NCBI GenBank assembly: GCA_963575645.1
Contig: OY754464.1
Span: forward strand, 80,760,948 to 80,824,947
Source of the DNA: Xanthostigma xanthostigma
Lineage: Eukaryota > Arthropoda > Insecta > Raphidioptera > Raphidiidae
Length of the DNA: 64,000 bases
Reading direction: 5' to 3'
Each line of letters opens with the position of its first letter. The stretch's first letter is position 1. The translations under genes and the position numbers were made by a program. A model generated the notes under the pieces. It made no database searches, had not been told where the DNA came from, and saw nothing but the letters and a program-made list of their open reading frames with translations. Positions 10,391 to 21,619 of the stretch are shown here, piece by piece.

Positions 10391-11644
10391 ATGAAATGGA
10401 ACCCGGCCTCCAACGTTTCTACAATTTGCCATCAATACATTACCTACGTCCAGAAACATTACGGTCCAAACTATATGGTGGTTTTTGATGGTTACAGTGA
10501 TGTCAACAGCACTAAACGAGCAGAGCAGAAGCGACGAGGTCTGACTAAAACGTCGGTTGATATTAACTGTAACGAAAATACGATCATCACTGTTAAACAG
10601 GAGCATTTCCTCGCCAACGAAAAAAATAAAACGAGGCTGATTCAATTCCTCACCGAGAAAATGACAGCAGCAGGGATTGAAACAACTGTTGCAACAGGAG
10701 ATGCTGATGGTACTATTGTCAGATGCGGGTTGGATAAGGCTGCCGTTCATCCAACTGTTGTAATAGTTGGGGAAAATGTCGACTTGATAGTCCTCATGGG
10801 ATTGGCTCCATCAAATATTAACGTGTTCTTTATGAAACCAGGGCGTGGAAAGGTGGAAACCAAATTGTTTTCAGTGCGACAACTTCAACAGTTTCCACTT
10901 GCCAAGACAATTCTCCTTCTCCACAGCTTCTCCGGATGCGACACCACCACTGCAATCCATGGAAAGAGCAAAGTGGGAATTGCTAAGCTGTTCACGGATA
11001 AACCAGACCTGACCCAAAAAATCTCAGACATTTTTAATGAGCCTTCAACATCACCTGAGAGTATTGAACAGGCCGGCGAGAAACTGTTTCTGGCAATTTA
11101 CAAAGCGTCTAACCAGGAACAAAATCTAAATAAATTACGATACTCAGCTTTTTTGAGAGCATCAATGAATCCGAAATCAGATCAGGCCACTCTTCCTCCT
11201 ACCAGAGAAGCTTCGAAGCAGCACTCGTTGAGAGTGTACCTACAGGTATCATTAACCACAGAAGTTGTCAAATATATATTAAATATATATTTGAGCTAAA
11301 TACTTACGTTGATCTTATTACATCTTTTACAGATACAACAATGGCTCAGCAAGCCCCTACCACCTACTCAATGGGGCTGGGCCAGAGGAGACGATGGCAT
11401 CCTAAAGTCGGTGACAACAAACGATCCTGTGGCACCTGACTCCATACTCAACAGCATATTTTGCCGATGTAGGACTGGGTGTGGGGTGCGATGCGGCTGC
11501 CGGAAAGCAGGAATTGCCCGCTCCAGTGTTTGCGGGGTATGCTCCGGCTCATGCACTAACGGAGCCCCAATCGAAAACACCGTCGACAATGATGTTGATG
11601 ATGATATTATGTTAGATTTAGAAGATAATTGGAATTTTTTTTAA
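10391..11644 (+). CDS. Transposon-encoded PIN/FEN-like protein with CXC tail
   Basis: Two exons, 10391-11245 and 11333-11644, are joined by an 87-nt GT-AG intron (CAG/gtatca, tttacag/ATA) in phase 0, giving 388 residues from this Met. Exon 1 looks like a PIN/FEN-type nuclease fold with acidic motifs VVFDGY, GDADGTIV, GENVDLIVL and HSFSGCDTTT. Exon 2 ends in a tesmin/TSO1-like CXC segment (CRCRTGC, CGCRKAGI, CGVCSGSC) and an acidic tail. Proteins of this shape are, from general knowledge, multicopy in animal genomes. Function is unproven; a role in mobilisation is inference. The true N-terminus is probably upstream, where a hAT MITE now sits just before the first Met. Confidence 0.65.
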
Positions 11645-11715
11645 TACATGCCATACCTACTCAAAGAACTGTATCTTTATTTTATTATTGACCATCTTCT
11701 TTCCTTCACGTCTCA

Positions 11716-11994
11716 TTAAATATTGATCCCAGCGAAAAAGTGTACAGGACCTTTTTTGTAGAGAATTTTATGTAGATTGCTTGAGTAAAAAAATTTTTTT
11801 GTTATGAGCCACCGTTTACGAGATATATAAGAAAAACTTTAAAAGGGGACCTTAACGCCACCCCCCACCCCTTAGCTCCACCCCCATCCATCAGTACTTT
11901 GAGTATGTTGCTTCAGACACCATCCCCTACAACTATGCCAAAAATCGCTTTTACACGAATTATTTCCCCTATTTTTGCTTCTTTGAGTGAGCTA
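11716..11994 (-). repeat. Right terminal inverted repeat of the DNA transposon
   Basis: Reverse complement of 5019-5308. It begins 71 bases after the stop codon of the PIN/CXC gene, so that gene's polyadenylation signal must lie within or next to it. Confidence 0.85.
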
Positions 11995-14900
11995 ACAAAA
12001 TCTGATCCTCACCATATGCAACCTTTACATCCCCCCGGATACCAATCCTGACGAAGAAGACTTCATAAGCCTTATTAGGCAACTCCCTCATCCCTTCATT
12101 TTAGTTGGAGATTTTAATGCTCACAGTGATTCATGGGGATGCACAAACACAAACTCTAAAGGGAAAATTATAGAGAAATTACTGAATGACCACCATAATA
12201 TTTGCCTAATGAACAATGGCCAAGCTACCCATATTACAACTGCCTCTGGAAATACATCCATTATTGATCTCACCTTTACATCTGTTACGCTTGCCCCACT
12301 GCTCCAGTGGAACACTCATCCTGATCCCTGCAACAGTGATCACTTTCCAATCTTAATTTATGCGCCAGATATTATCTCTACTCAACCGCCAAGAAAAAAT
12401 ACCAATTTCAAGAAAGCCAACTGGGAACTATATTCTAAATTAATAAAATTTGATTCAGAAATTACTAACCCTCTGGACAGAGTACAAAATATATACGACG
12501 TCATCAGTAAAGCCCAAAACGCCGCCATACCCACTTGCGATACCAAACCCAAATTTGTGCCTTGGTGGAATAACGACATCGCAGAAGCCATTAAAGCTAG
12601 GAAAAAATCACTGCGAATATTCACAAAATACAAGACGATGGAATCAAAAATAAAATATAAAAAGGCTAGAGCCAAGGTCAGATACTTGACCAAATTGGCC
12701 AAAACTGACTCATGGCAAAAGTACGTAACCTCAATCAACACTTCAACCCCAACAAAAGAAATTTGGGATAAAATTAACAAAATTAGAAACAAAAATAGTA
12801 GAAATAGCATACCTGCAATAATCAGCAATAATAAACTGATCACCAAAGAAGAAGATATTATCCAAGCTTTTGCTATACATTTTGAAAAAATCTCAAGTGA
12901 CGACTACTTGGACACCAACGCTAAGAATAAAAAAACGTGTTTGGTATATCCAGACTTCAGCTCAGACAATATGGAACCTTACAACTCCGATTTCTCGATC
13001 AAAGAACTAGAAGCAGCTATTGCTAAAATTAAGAAAAATACTCCAGGTCCTGATAATCTATACCCTGAAACTCTAAAACATATCCCTGCGAAAGAACTGC
13101 TATTTATTCTAACTACCTTTAACAAATTATGGCACAACGATGTACTACCCAGCAAATGGAAACAATCGATAATAATACCCATCCCCAAACCTGATAAAAA
13201 TAACCTAGAACTCAACAACTACCGTCCGATATCAATAACAAGCCCCCTATCTAAAATCTTTGAAAGAATGGTGACTAACAGACTACAATGGATCCTTGAA
13301 AATAACTCCCTACTATCAAATTATCAATACGGATTCAGAAAGAAAAAAAGCATAACAGATGTCCACACAATCTTCACAAACGAGATTAACAATGCATTTA
13401 TAAATAAACAACACGTCATAGCTATATTCTTTGATATTTACAAAGCATTCGATTGCTTATGGGGAAAAGTAATAATGAATCAAATTCATACGTGGAACCT
13501 ACGAGGACACTTGCCACTATTTATACAAAACTTTTTAACAGACCGAAACTTTCAGGTAAAAATAAACAATAATCACTCTAACATCAGACGATTGATCAAT
13601 GGCATCCCACAGGGCTCTGTAATAAGTCCCACTCTTTTCCAAATAGCCATTAATTCCCTAAGCTCAATCTTCCAACCGCCTGTCCAGCATCTCCTTTACG
13701 CGGACGACCTTATAATCTTTATAAGAACATCTAATCTGAAATACGCTCAACAAAAATTACAAACTTCTCTAAACAAGGTACACGAATGGGCTAGCAACAA
13801 CGGACTGCACTTCACCCCTGGAAAAACCGTGTGTATAAATTTCAATAGACTAACTAAACCAATTATTAACAATCCAGTGCTAAAACTAAATAATAGCGTG
13901 TTAGAGTTTAAATCAGAAAAACGTTTCCTAGGCCTAAAATATGATCACAAACTTTCCTGGAAAGGTCATATAAGTGATATCAAAGCAAAGTGCAATTTGA
14001 AATTAAACTTAATGAAAGTGCTAAGTAAACTAAATTGGGGCGCTGATAGAAACAGTCTTCTCAAAATCTACAAAACAACAGTGCTTTCCGTCCTGGACTT
14101 CGGCTGCCAAATCTACAACTCAGCGACCAATACACTACTAAAGAAACTAGATCCCGTCCACAATCTCGGAATTAGATTGTCATCAGGTGCTTTTCACACA
14201 AGCCCAGTACTAAGCATATGCTCCGAAGCAGGTGAACTTCCGCTCAATCTTAGAAGGAAACTGTTATGTCTCAAACTTACCTTAAATATAGCTAGCCAAG
14301 TGGATCACCCTATCCGGAACAATATTATTACACCCCAATATCAATCTCTCTATAATAAACAAAAAAGAATAAAGAAACCGTATTTCCATTACTTTGAAAA
14401 CGTCAAAATAGATCAAATTATGCAACATATCAAACTAGTTCTCCCACCTTGGGCTAATAACAATATCAATATTATTGAGAAACTTCACAACTTCTCAAAA
14501 GAAACAACTCATCCGCAAGTCTACCAACATGAATTTCTGGAACTCCTAAGTCAATTTCCGGATTTCATCCCAGTCTTCACAGATGGATCGAAAATAAATG
14601 ATAATGTCGCCTGCGCGTATGAAATAGATCAATCCATGCATAGCTTTAACCTTCCTAGCCCATTTAGTATATACTCGGCCGAACTTTACGCCATCTTAAT
14701 GGCATTAAAAGATATCAAAGTAAGAATTCCAAATAAATTTTTAATCTGCACAGACTCCTGGAGTGCTGTCAGCGCCCTGAAAACAATGGATGATAAAGAT
14801 AACCCCATTCTATCGGATATAATTAATACAATCATCTCCCTAAACAATGAGACTTCTGTCTACTTCGTCTGGATTCCTGGCCATTGTGGCATTCCTGGAA

Positions 14901-15379
14901 ACGAAAGAGTTGATGAAGAGGCCAAAAAAGCTAACTTAAGAAACGATCCTCCAGCCCTAACAAATTTACCTTTGCCCGATGCCAAGATCCACTACAAAAA
15001 AGCCATTTTCGAAGAATGGGAAAATATCTGGCTCAACACTGCATCTAATAAACTCCGGAAGATAAAACAACACACAAAAAAAATGAATACCTCCTCACAG
15101 AAACAAAGAAGAGACGAAACAGCATTGACCAGGTTACGAATAGGTCATACCAACCTTACGCATTCGTACATAAGAAAAAAAGAAATCCCCACAATTTGCG
15201 AAGAATGTAAAACACCGCTCACCATAGAACACATCCTTCTAACATGCACAAACTACAGAAATGAAAGAAATATTTTAGACTTACCGAATTCCCTCGAAGA
15301 AATCCTGAAAGACGACGAACCCAGTGTGTCAAAAGTGCTGAAGTTTCTGGACCTAACGAACCTGAAAGAAAAATTATAA
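11995..15379 (+). CDS. LINE ORF2, remainder: endonuclease end, RT, RNase H
   Basis: This is the continuation of the I-type ORF2. In-frame coding resumes right after the insert (LTICNLYIPPDTN) before the first Met at 12209. Endonuclease motifs: GDFNAHSDSWG and NSDHFPI. Reverse transcriptase: NNYRPISI, FFDIYKAFDC, GIPQGSVISP and LLYADDLIIF (about residue 496 from the 12209 Met). RNase H: FTDGSK (about 790), SAELYAILMAL, CTDSWSAV and WIPGHCGIPGNERVDE (about 887), with all catalytic acids present. A CCHC-like finger follows near residue 997 (CEEC, then H and C). No stops or frameshifts. RT and RNase H would copy the RNA and remove the template. Confidence 0.9.
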
Positions 15380-15518
15380 ATAATTGAAAAGTGATACTCG
15401 AATATTCATAACCTACGCTTAATTTACCAGACCTAAGCAGTTTATAATTAGTATTATATTGTATATACTTACCTTATTTTATTGACTCGTGCATATAGCC
15501 TAAGCTGCTGCGCACGAT

Positions 15519-15566
<48 letters not shown>

Positions 15567-15965
15567 TTCAAATGATGACATCCGCTGTTATAATATTTCA
15601 ATCAAAAAGCGTCAACATTTCTTATTCGTTTTTAGAGTTTATTTTACAATTGGCAAAGTTTCCATGTTATCCTGTTTTGTTATCCTGTCAAAAAATGTTG
15701 TCTGATAAATAAATTTTCAATGCAAACTCAGCATTGTCAGGAAATAGCTTAAATAACCAAATAAAAATAGTGGATCATAAAATATACAAAGAAGTTTGTA
15801 CACTAGTATAAAACTCACATATTATTATTATAGGCATTTCTAAATATAGAAAAACCACGCGGTTTTAAATTTACAATTTTTGCAACAAACACTTTTATTT
15901 TCATATTTTTATTTATTTATTTTTGCATAATAATAATTAGAATCAATAGTAATAATAAAACCATA

Positions 15966-16200
15966 AGCAGTATTTTGCAAAGAATTAAATTTCCCACAAA
16001 AAAAGTCCTTAGTACTAAATCCATGAATTCATTATTTTCGTTTATTATGTTATTATGTTCGTTTAAACATTGGTTAATTAAATGAAATCCGATTTTTATG
16101 AGAATGATTAAACGAACATATCTTTGAAAATAAGGAATTCACGGATTTAGTACTATATAAGGACCTTTTTTGTGAGAAATTTAATTCTCTACAAAATGCT
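15966..16200. repeat. Foldback MITE
   Basis: The two ends are inverted repeats of about 60 bases, beginning AGCAGTATTTTGCAAAG and ending CTCTACAAAATGCT. The arms share GGATTTAGTACTA-type sequence with a few mismatches and small indels. No coding potential. Confidence 0.65.
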
Positions 16201-16963
16201 GCCAAACTCGGTTTTTGCCGTTGACAGGTTTGATCTAGGAAGCTGAAATTATGGAAGAATTTTTTTAAGGCCAATGCTAAAACATTACTCATTAGGCAAT
16301 GGGATCGAAACAAAAAAAAAACAAAAAAACAAAACACTGTAATATTTATGCATTAAGCAACACTAGAAACACATTGAAATAGAATTCATTTCTGGGTTGC
16401 CTATACTAAATAAAATGAGCGGGGTTCAATTCCCTGCATGCACAGCGGAACATTTTGAATTAGTTTATAATAAATGACACGAAATATAAATCTGTCAAAC
16501 GGGTTACACTCGACTCGACGAAAATAGAATTTATGAAATAATTACGCTTTAATATCTGCGCTGAAAATAATTATGCATTAACTTATCATAAATATTGATT
16601 ATAATCAAAACAAATGACACGCGGCAGTATGTCATTGTATTGTGAATGGAAAACATGTGACTAACAATAAAAATAAATCTATATATATATTATATGCACG
16701 CACAAAAATACATGTGATTCTAATATTCCACACATATTGTAGTTATTAAAAAACTACACCGATTTAATTAAAAATTATGATCATTGCGTCATCTTCCTGA
16801 ACACAGCGGCGTCGAAATTATTAAAATCGGTTAACCTTTCGACAAGACTGAAGAAAGATATAAAAGTATATTACATTACGACCGCCGAAAGTTCGAATAT
16901 TCTCGCACTGCGCGCCATGATGCCCGAGTCGATCCGAAGGCATCATGACGCGCAGGGCAATTA
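16201..16963. other. Non-coding stretch with one MITE-like fragment
   Basis: No gene seen. A segment near 16870-16950 (CACTGCGCGCCATGATGCC) also occurs at 40295-40315 within a short palindromic element, so part of this stretch is repeat-derived. Confidence 0.4.
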
Positions 16964-17490
16964 TTTTCTGAAAACTATAAACGCAAATAACTTCTAAACC
17001 AAAAGGACATACAGACGTTTGTTTGTGCTCACTGGATTCAACGTGTTTTTTTCTATCAGCATGATGATTTTGCAAAAGTTCCGACAGATTTCGGTTTTCG
17101 TCAAAAATCGCATTTTTTAAAAGGGGTAGGTATGCCTTGAAAAAATTGCAAAAATCGAATTCTTTTCTATACTTTCGAAATTGAGAATGCTTACAGAAAA
17201 TTTACGCTGAATTCAATGAGCGTAAGCAAACGTCTGTATCTCTTTTAGTTTGGAAACTACGGCCATTCGAAGATTTTATATGATTTTCTAAAAACTATAA
17301 ACGCAAATAACTTCTAAACCAAACGACATACAGACGGTTGTTTGTGCTCATTGGATTCAGCGTGTTTTTTTCTATAAACATGATGATTTTGCAAAAGTTC
17401 CGACAGATTTCGGTTTTCGTAAAAAATCGCATTTTTAAAAGGTCTTGAAAAAATTGCAAAAATCGAATTCTTTAATATACCTTTGAAATA
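16964..17490 (+). repeat. Tandem duplication, ~320-bp period
   Basis: Segments 16964-17178 and 17281-17490 align end to end with scattered substitutions and a short deletion in the second. Both contain AACTATAAACGCAAATAACT and CGACAGATTTCGGTTTTCGT. No coding potential seen. Confidence 0.7.
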
Positions 17491-17499
17491 AAGAACTGG

Positions 17500-19271
17500 T
17501 TGAAAAGTTTCGAAGGGGGAAATCGTTTCAGAACAAAGGAATAGTTATTTTCCAGTGTCTTTAATGACACTCTTTTCTACATGAAGAACCTAGGATGACT
17601 CTCTGATTCGTTATTTTGAGAAATATCCTCTGAAAGCAATGACTAAACTCACAGCCAAAAATCTCTCACTAACCTCCGGTCCAATAATAAAATTACGCTG
17701 GAGATATTAATTTTACAAAACAATTTAATATTTCCAACCTATATTTATGTCCATAAAGTTTTATCACATAGACATTTCAAGTTGAAAATGTCACAAAATT
17801 TGACAAAACTTTGCAAAACTTTAATTCAAAACTGCGCATTAAAACGGAACAATTAATTTTGTTTATTAACAGTAAACACGCAAACAATTGCCGATCACGA
17901 TAAACAAATGAGCGCTTCCTTTAATTTTTGCGATAACAATCTAATTTAGTTAAACGGATGTCTCTAATAAAATTGGGAAAGGCAAATATTAAGAAAATTA
18001 TCTTATTCGGAATATTTTAATTTATTTTTTTATATTAATACATCATACTCACGCAAATTCAACATACTGCGTTTCAGAATTTATTACAAATAAAACATTA
18101 TACATTTTCAAACACATTCGATGTAGGGACGTATCCACTCCAGCTTTGAGGTGAACGTCTTTAATGGGAGGCTGCCTTCGAGTCAAGCATAAAGGAATCG
18201 TATAATACGCGCCACGAATCTAAAAGGCTCGAAAGTTAGATGCGAATGCGGGCTTGCGCTTGTACAGTCTGTTGAAAAACTACAAACTCGCAACTCAACA
18301 AAACTAAAATAGCAATAACAACTTGACAATAGCGTACTCGACTGTACTTTAAAGCAAGAAAGCGACAAGTGACAAAGGCAACGAGCGATCACGGCCAATC
18401 ACCGACGAGCGCACGTTCCGTGAGCTGGAAGGTGGTGGGAGTATCAACGGCTCTAAAATGTGCCTTTGCGACGCTGTTTGTGACCAACTTCCGAACCATT
18501 TAGATCCGTGGCGCGTATTATAACTTTACGTCGCCAAACCTAGAGCTAGAATAAGTTAAACGCAATCAGTTCGTTAAATAGAACTGCCGCTAGTTTTGCT
18601 AATCAGACTACTAATACAGCTGCTTCGACACGAATCGTTACTCCTTTTCGGCAAGCTCGGCATGAAGATGTGCAGCTGACGTTTCGACGCCGGCGTAGAC
18701 ATCGCTTCACGTTTTTTAACCGTATCTTGACTCGATATTTTACCGGTTCGCAGCAGTTCATCGTTAACGTCTGCGTCTGCACCGGTTTCGGACAGTCGTC
18801 TGTGGAAATGAATCGGAGCTTGTCGTGCGGTTTTCGTAAACGGATTTCTCGATACCGTAAATACTTGTCGGCCTAAAAAATGCGACCTCTTTGTTTGACT
18901 TCATTTTTTTTTTTTTAATTTAACGTTATCTCTGATTTTGGTCCCATATCTCGAAAATAGTGATTCGTAGAGAAAAAAATATAAGAACAGTTTTTTTAGA
19001 CAATTGCATGATCTACAACTTTTGTCTAAACTATTTTTAAATAACATTTACCGTTTACGAGAAAAGTGCAAAAAACCGATAATTTTGACCTTTGACCTTG
19101 AATAAATTTTGAAGCAGATGTAGGATCGGTGGGGACTTTTGATATTTTATTTGTAATAGTGTACTTTAGACCAGTACCAATTTTCAGCTCTATGCGAATT
19201 ATAGTAAATTGAAATGTTTATTTTTACTCGACTAAAGAAAATATGACTCGTTTAAAAAAAAATAAACTGAC
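17500..19271. other. Non-coding; locally GC-richer 18120-18880
   Basis: No supported exon. The interval 18120-18880 is clearly less AT-rich than its surroundings and has many CpG. It could be a promoter, UTR or a degraded transposon, but nothing in it is recognisable. Confidence 0.35.
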
Positions 19272-20322
19272 CTGTTTGAGGAACGAGCGGTTTGGTATTC
19301 AAAATAGAATTGTCGTTAACCAATCGCAACTGTAAACTGTTCCTTCTTACGGTAGCGGCAGTTCTTTGTCCCGGAAAATTCAATTGCATCTCGTTCTTAT
19401 TCATTCCATCGCCAACTTCCGTCGCATCTTTGTAAGGCAAACCGTCATTTGTCAAAGCGTCGTTTTCTTGTTTGTAAGCCAATGACAAATGAACGTCGGT
19501 GTTAACAAAACAATCTCTATTGTTATATTTAGAGCAACTATTCTTTACCGATGTAATATTTTCAGTTTGTTTACCTTCTTGAATACATTTAAGACGAGCA
19601 TTAGCGGTCAAAGCTGTACAAACGCGCTTTTTAGAAGGCACCGATTTATTGTTGTTGTTTTCTAATTTCCTAAACGTTTTAGTGCCACCGGAAACTGACG
19701 ACGTATCAATCGAGTCATCAACGAGCGCCGAACCGGCTAAATCAAGCCACTGAAGGACGCGATCGCTCAAAGTATTATTTTCTTCGCCCTTTTTCAACAC
19801 ACCGTTGGGTACAAATTCAGACTGAAAAATGTTGACACTTTCCGGCGATTCGCAAACAATTGAACGGCGCGATCCTTCATTTTTTTCAACAACTGACAGT
19901 TCGCTGACTTCGTCTGTTTTATCAATTGTTGAAACAAATTCGGTCAGTTGATGTTTGAGATTGCAAATGACGTCTTCGTCATCACAGCTTGTTGGCGTCG
20001 CTGAAATTTCTCGGGTATTTGACAACGGTAAAGATTGCTTTGATACATTATCGGTTTTTGTAAGTTTGCTCGATATAACCAACTGTAATTTTACTAGACA
20101 TGTCTCTAGATCTTGACCTTCGGGTTCACCTTGAATTTTGACACGCGGACTACTGTTCTGACTTGCACACGAACTACGTCTACTCTTCGGATGGCGTGAT
20201 GACATCTGCGACGACAAGTTTTTTAATAGCGGGTCGTCGGGAGACAGGATGACGTGGCGGAAACCATTTACCCAGATATATTTAACGAATAAAGGTCTTG
20301 TACTTGATTCCCATCTAGTCAT
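19272..20322 (-). CDS. Large exon of an unrecognised gene
   Basis: A frame of 350 codons plus one base (minus strand) ends at a good splice donor (ACAG/gtcagt at 19271). Stopping there, not at the later in-frame stop, is favoured because the last codons after the donor look intronic. The N-terminal part (KYIWVNGFRHVILSPDDP) looks folded. The rest is Ser/Asp/Asn-rich and probably disordered, apart from a hydrophobic DRVLQWLDLAG motif near residue 187. The frame stays open 15 codons above the Met, to a TGA, so the exon may begin at an acceptor near 20355-20370. Codon use and length support a cellular gene. I do not recognise the family. Confidence 0.6.
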
Positions 20323-20529
20323 TATCCATCTGGTTTTGCATCCATCGCTACCGAACTCAATTCATTAACAAATCTTCAAAAACCATTCCCGAAAGATCGG
20401 ACACATTTTTATGGTAAATTTTAAATGTTTTTAGTCACTTGTTTAAATCTATTTAATTTATATTAAAAACTATTTTCAAAGGAATCTGTTTTTGTGCCCT
20501 ATGTAAGTTTTATTGTATTAGTAACTACG

Positions 20530-21619
20530 CAGGGTGTTTTTTTAGAAAACAACGAGTGAATAAAAAAAAGTTCGAACAAAAGTTGTTGGGTTTCGAGGGG
20601 GAAATTGTTTGGACACAGCGCCCACCCCCACCACCACAACCCTCAGCAGGGGGAGGGGGTGACTTTTGTTTTTTAAATGAGAACCCTAATTTTTTAACAT
20701 GGAATTTTATCATTCCAACCCACAAGTAGGAAATGGTATTAGTTTAGGTCAAAAATCACTTTTCAATTTTACAATATCTTTCCGTTTTGAGGTCCCCCGA
20801 ATCCCAAAAACATATTTTTGAAAAAACTCTGTGCGTCTGTGATTACGATACAGGTCAAACGGATAAGTGGATTGAAACCAAATTTTGGGAGGATGGTATG
20901 CAAATATGAATAGCCCTATTTTTTTGAGGAAAATCGAAGCATGCGCAGAAGAGATAAATGCTATAACGGTGTTTTTTATATAATAATGGTATACTTTTCA
21001 TAACGGATTATTATTCTATTTATTTTTTCAAGAAACAAATTTTTTTCTAAACTTTATAGTTTCGGAAATATTTTGAAAATAAAAAAAAATCAGCCGCTCT
21101 TTTGTTTTATGGATCTGTCAGAAATAAACCAGTTAGGCATGCTTTGATTAATTTTTAGATGACGTGGAACATATTATGTAGGTAACCGTGGCAACGAATA
21201 GCAAATATCATATTGAATACTAGGCATTACCCGCGTCACCTCACACGATACCAGAAATTTTATTTTCTTTATTATAATCAAATGTCAACATTTTTTAAGT
21301 TGGAATGGTCCCGTCGCCCAATTGGCTGGAAATTTTTTTTAATGAGCGTTTTGGTATAAAACTACGAGCCGAATTGAAGAAAGTTCAGATAAAGAATGTT
21401 TTTTTTTCCAAAAAACAATATCCGACTATAAAAAATGGGGATTCCCATTTAAAAAAACAAAAGTTACCCCCACCCCCTGCTAAGGGGGACGTAGTGGGGG
21501 TGGGTATTGTGTTCAAAAAAATTTTCCCCCTCGGAACCCAAAAACTTTCGTTCGAATTTTTTTTTATTCAACCCGTTTTTTTTAAAGAAAAACGTTTAAG
21601 TTTTTAAAAAAACACGGTA
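20530..21619. mobile_element. Foldback element with ~170-bp inverted arms
   Basis: Arms 20530-20710 and about 21430-21619 are inverted copies, both with a C/G-rich core (CCCACCCCCACC and GGGGGTGGG). Ends resemble mariner-type termini (CAGGGTGTTTTTTTA against TACCGTGTTTTTTTA). A second element, 20711-21307, sits between the arms. Confidence 0.6.
20711..21307 (+). mobile_element. MITE with ATTCCAAC ends, copy 1
   Basis: Short inverted ends (CATTCCAAC on the left, GTTGGAATGG on the right). A collinear but diverged copy lies at 55448-56041, and an end fragment at about 39378-39415. Shared words include GAGGTCCCCCGAATCC and CCAAATTTTGGGAGG. No coding potential. Confidence 0.65.

Larger units (their letters stand above)
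5019..11994 (+). mobile_element. Long-TIR DNA transposon encoding a PIN/CXC protein
   Basis: The left terminus (5019-5308) is the reverse complement of the right terminus (11716-11994) over some 280 bases, with a ~10-base indel and a few substitutions. The outermost bases still pair imperfectly (TAGTTCAATCAACGAAG against TAGCTCACTCAAAGAAG). The element interrupts ORF2 of the I-type LINE. Flanks ACAATA and ACAAAA suggest a ~6-bp imperfect duplication. Inside, left to right, are a CR1-like LINE (minus strand), a hAT-type MITE and a two-exon gene for a PIN-like protein with a CXC tail. I see no DDE transposase. The superfamily is not recognised. Confidence 0.75.
2718..15574 (+). mobile_element. 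Full-length I-type LINE with 12-bp TSD, split by a DNA transposon
   Basis: The 12-mer TATATTCAAATG flanks the element at 2718-2729 and 15563-15574, a target-site duplication. The LINE body is 2730-15562: a 340-nt leader, ORF1 (3070-4671), a 68-nt spacer, ORF2 (4740 to 15379), a short 3' UTR and a 39-nt poly-A (15524-15562). Removing the insert at 5019-11994 leaves about 5.9 kb, a normal size for the I group. ORF2 has endonuclease, reverse transcriptase and RNase H, the layout of I/Nimb-type elements. Intact frames and a readable TSD suggest recent activity before the DNA element landed. Confidence 0.88.

Noticed and set aside
9563-10488. Frames of 79 (minus) and 123 (plus) codons near the PIN/CXC gene
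   Set aside because: Both lie largely in the hAT MITE and its flanks; the Gln/Asn-rich words come from GGAACAG repeats.
12382-12846. 154-codon minus-strand frame
   Set aside because: It is the antisense shadow of the LINE ORF2 and is dominated by hydrophobic residues from complementing Asn/Lys codons.
2730-15562. LTR retrotransposon
   Set aside because: No direct long terminal repeats, no protease or integrase; poly-A tail and endonuclease-RT-RNase H order mark it as a LINE.
18183-18876. GC-richer segment considered as exons of a gene
   Set aside because: Short frames on both strands, none with consistent splice borders or a known motif; left as unassigned.
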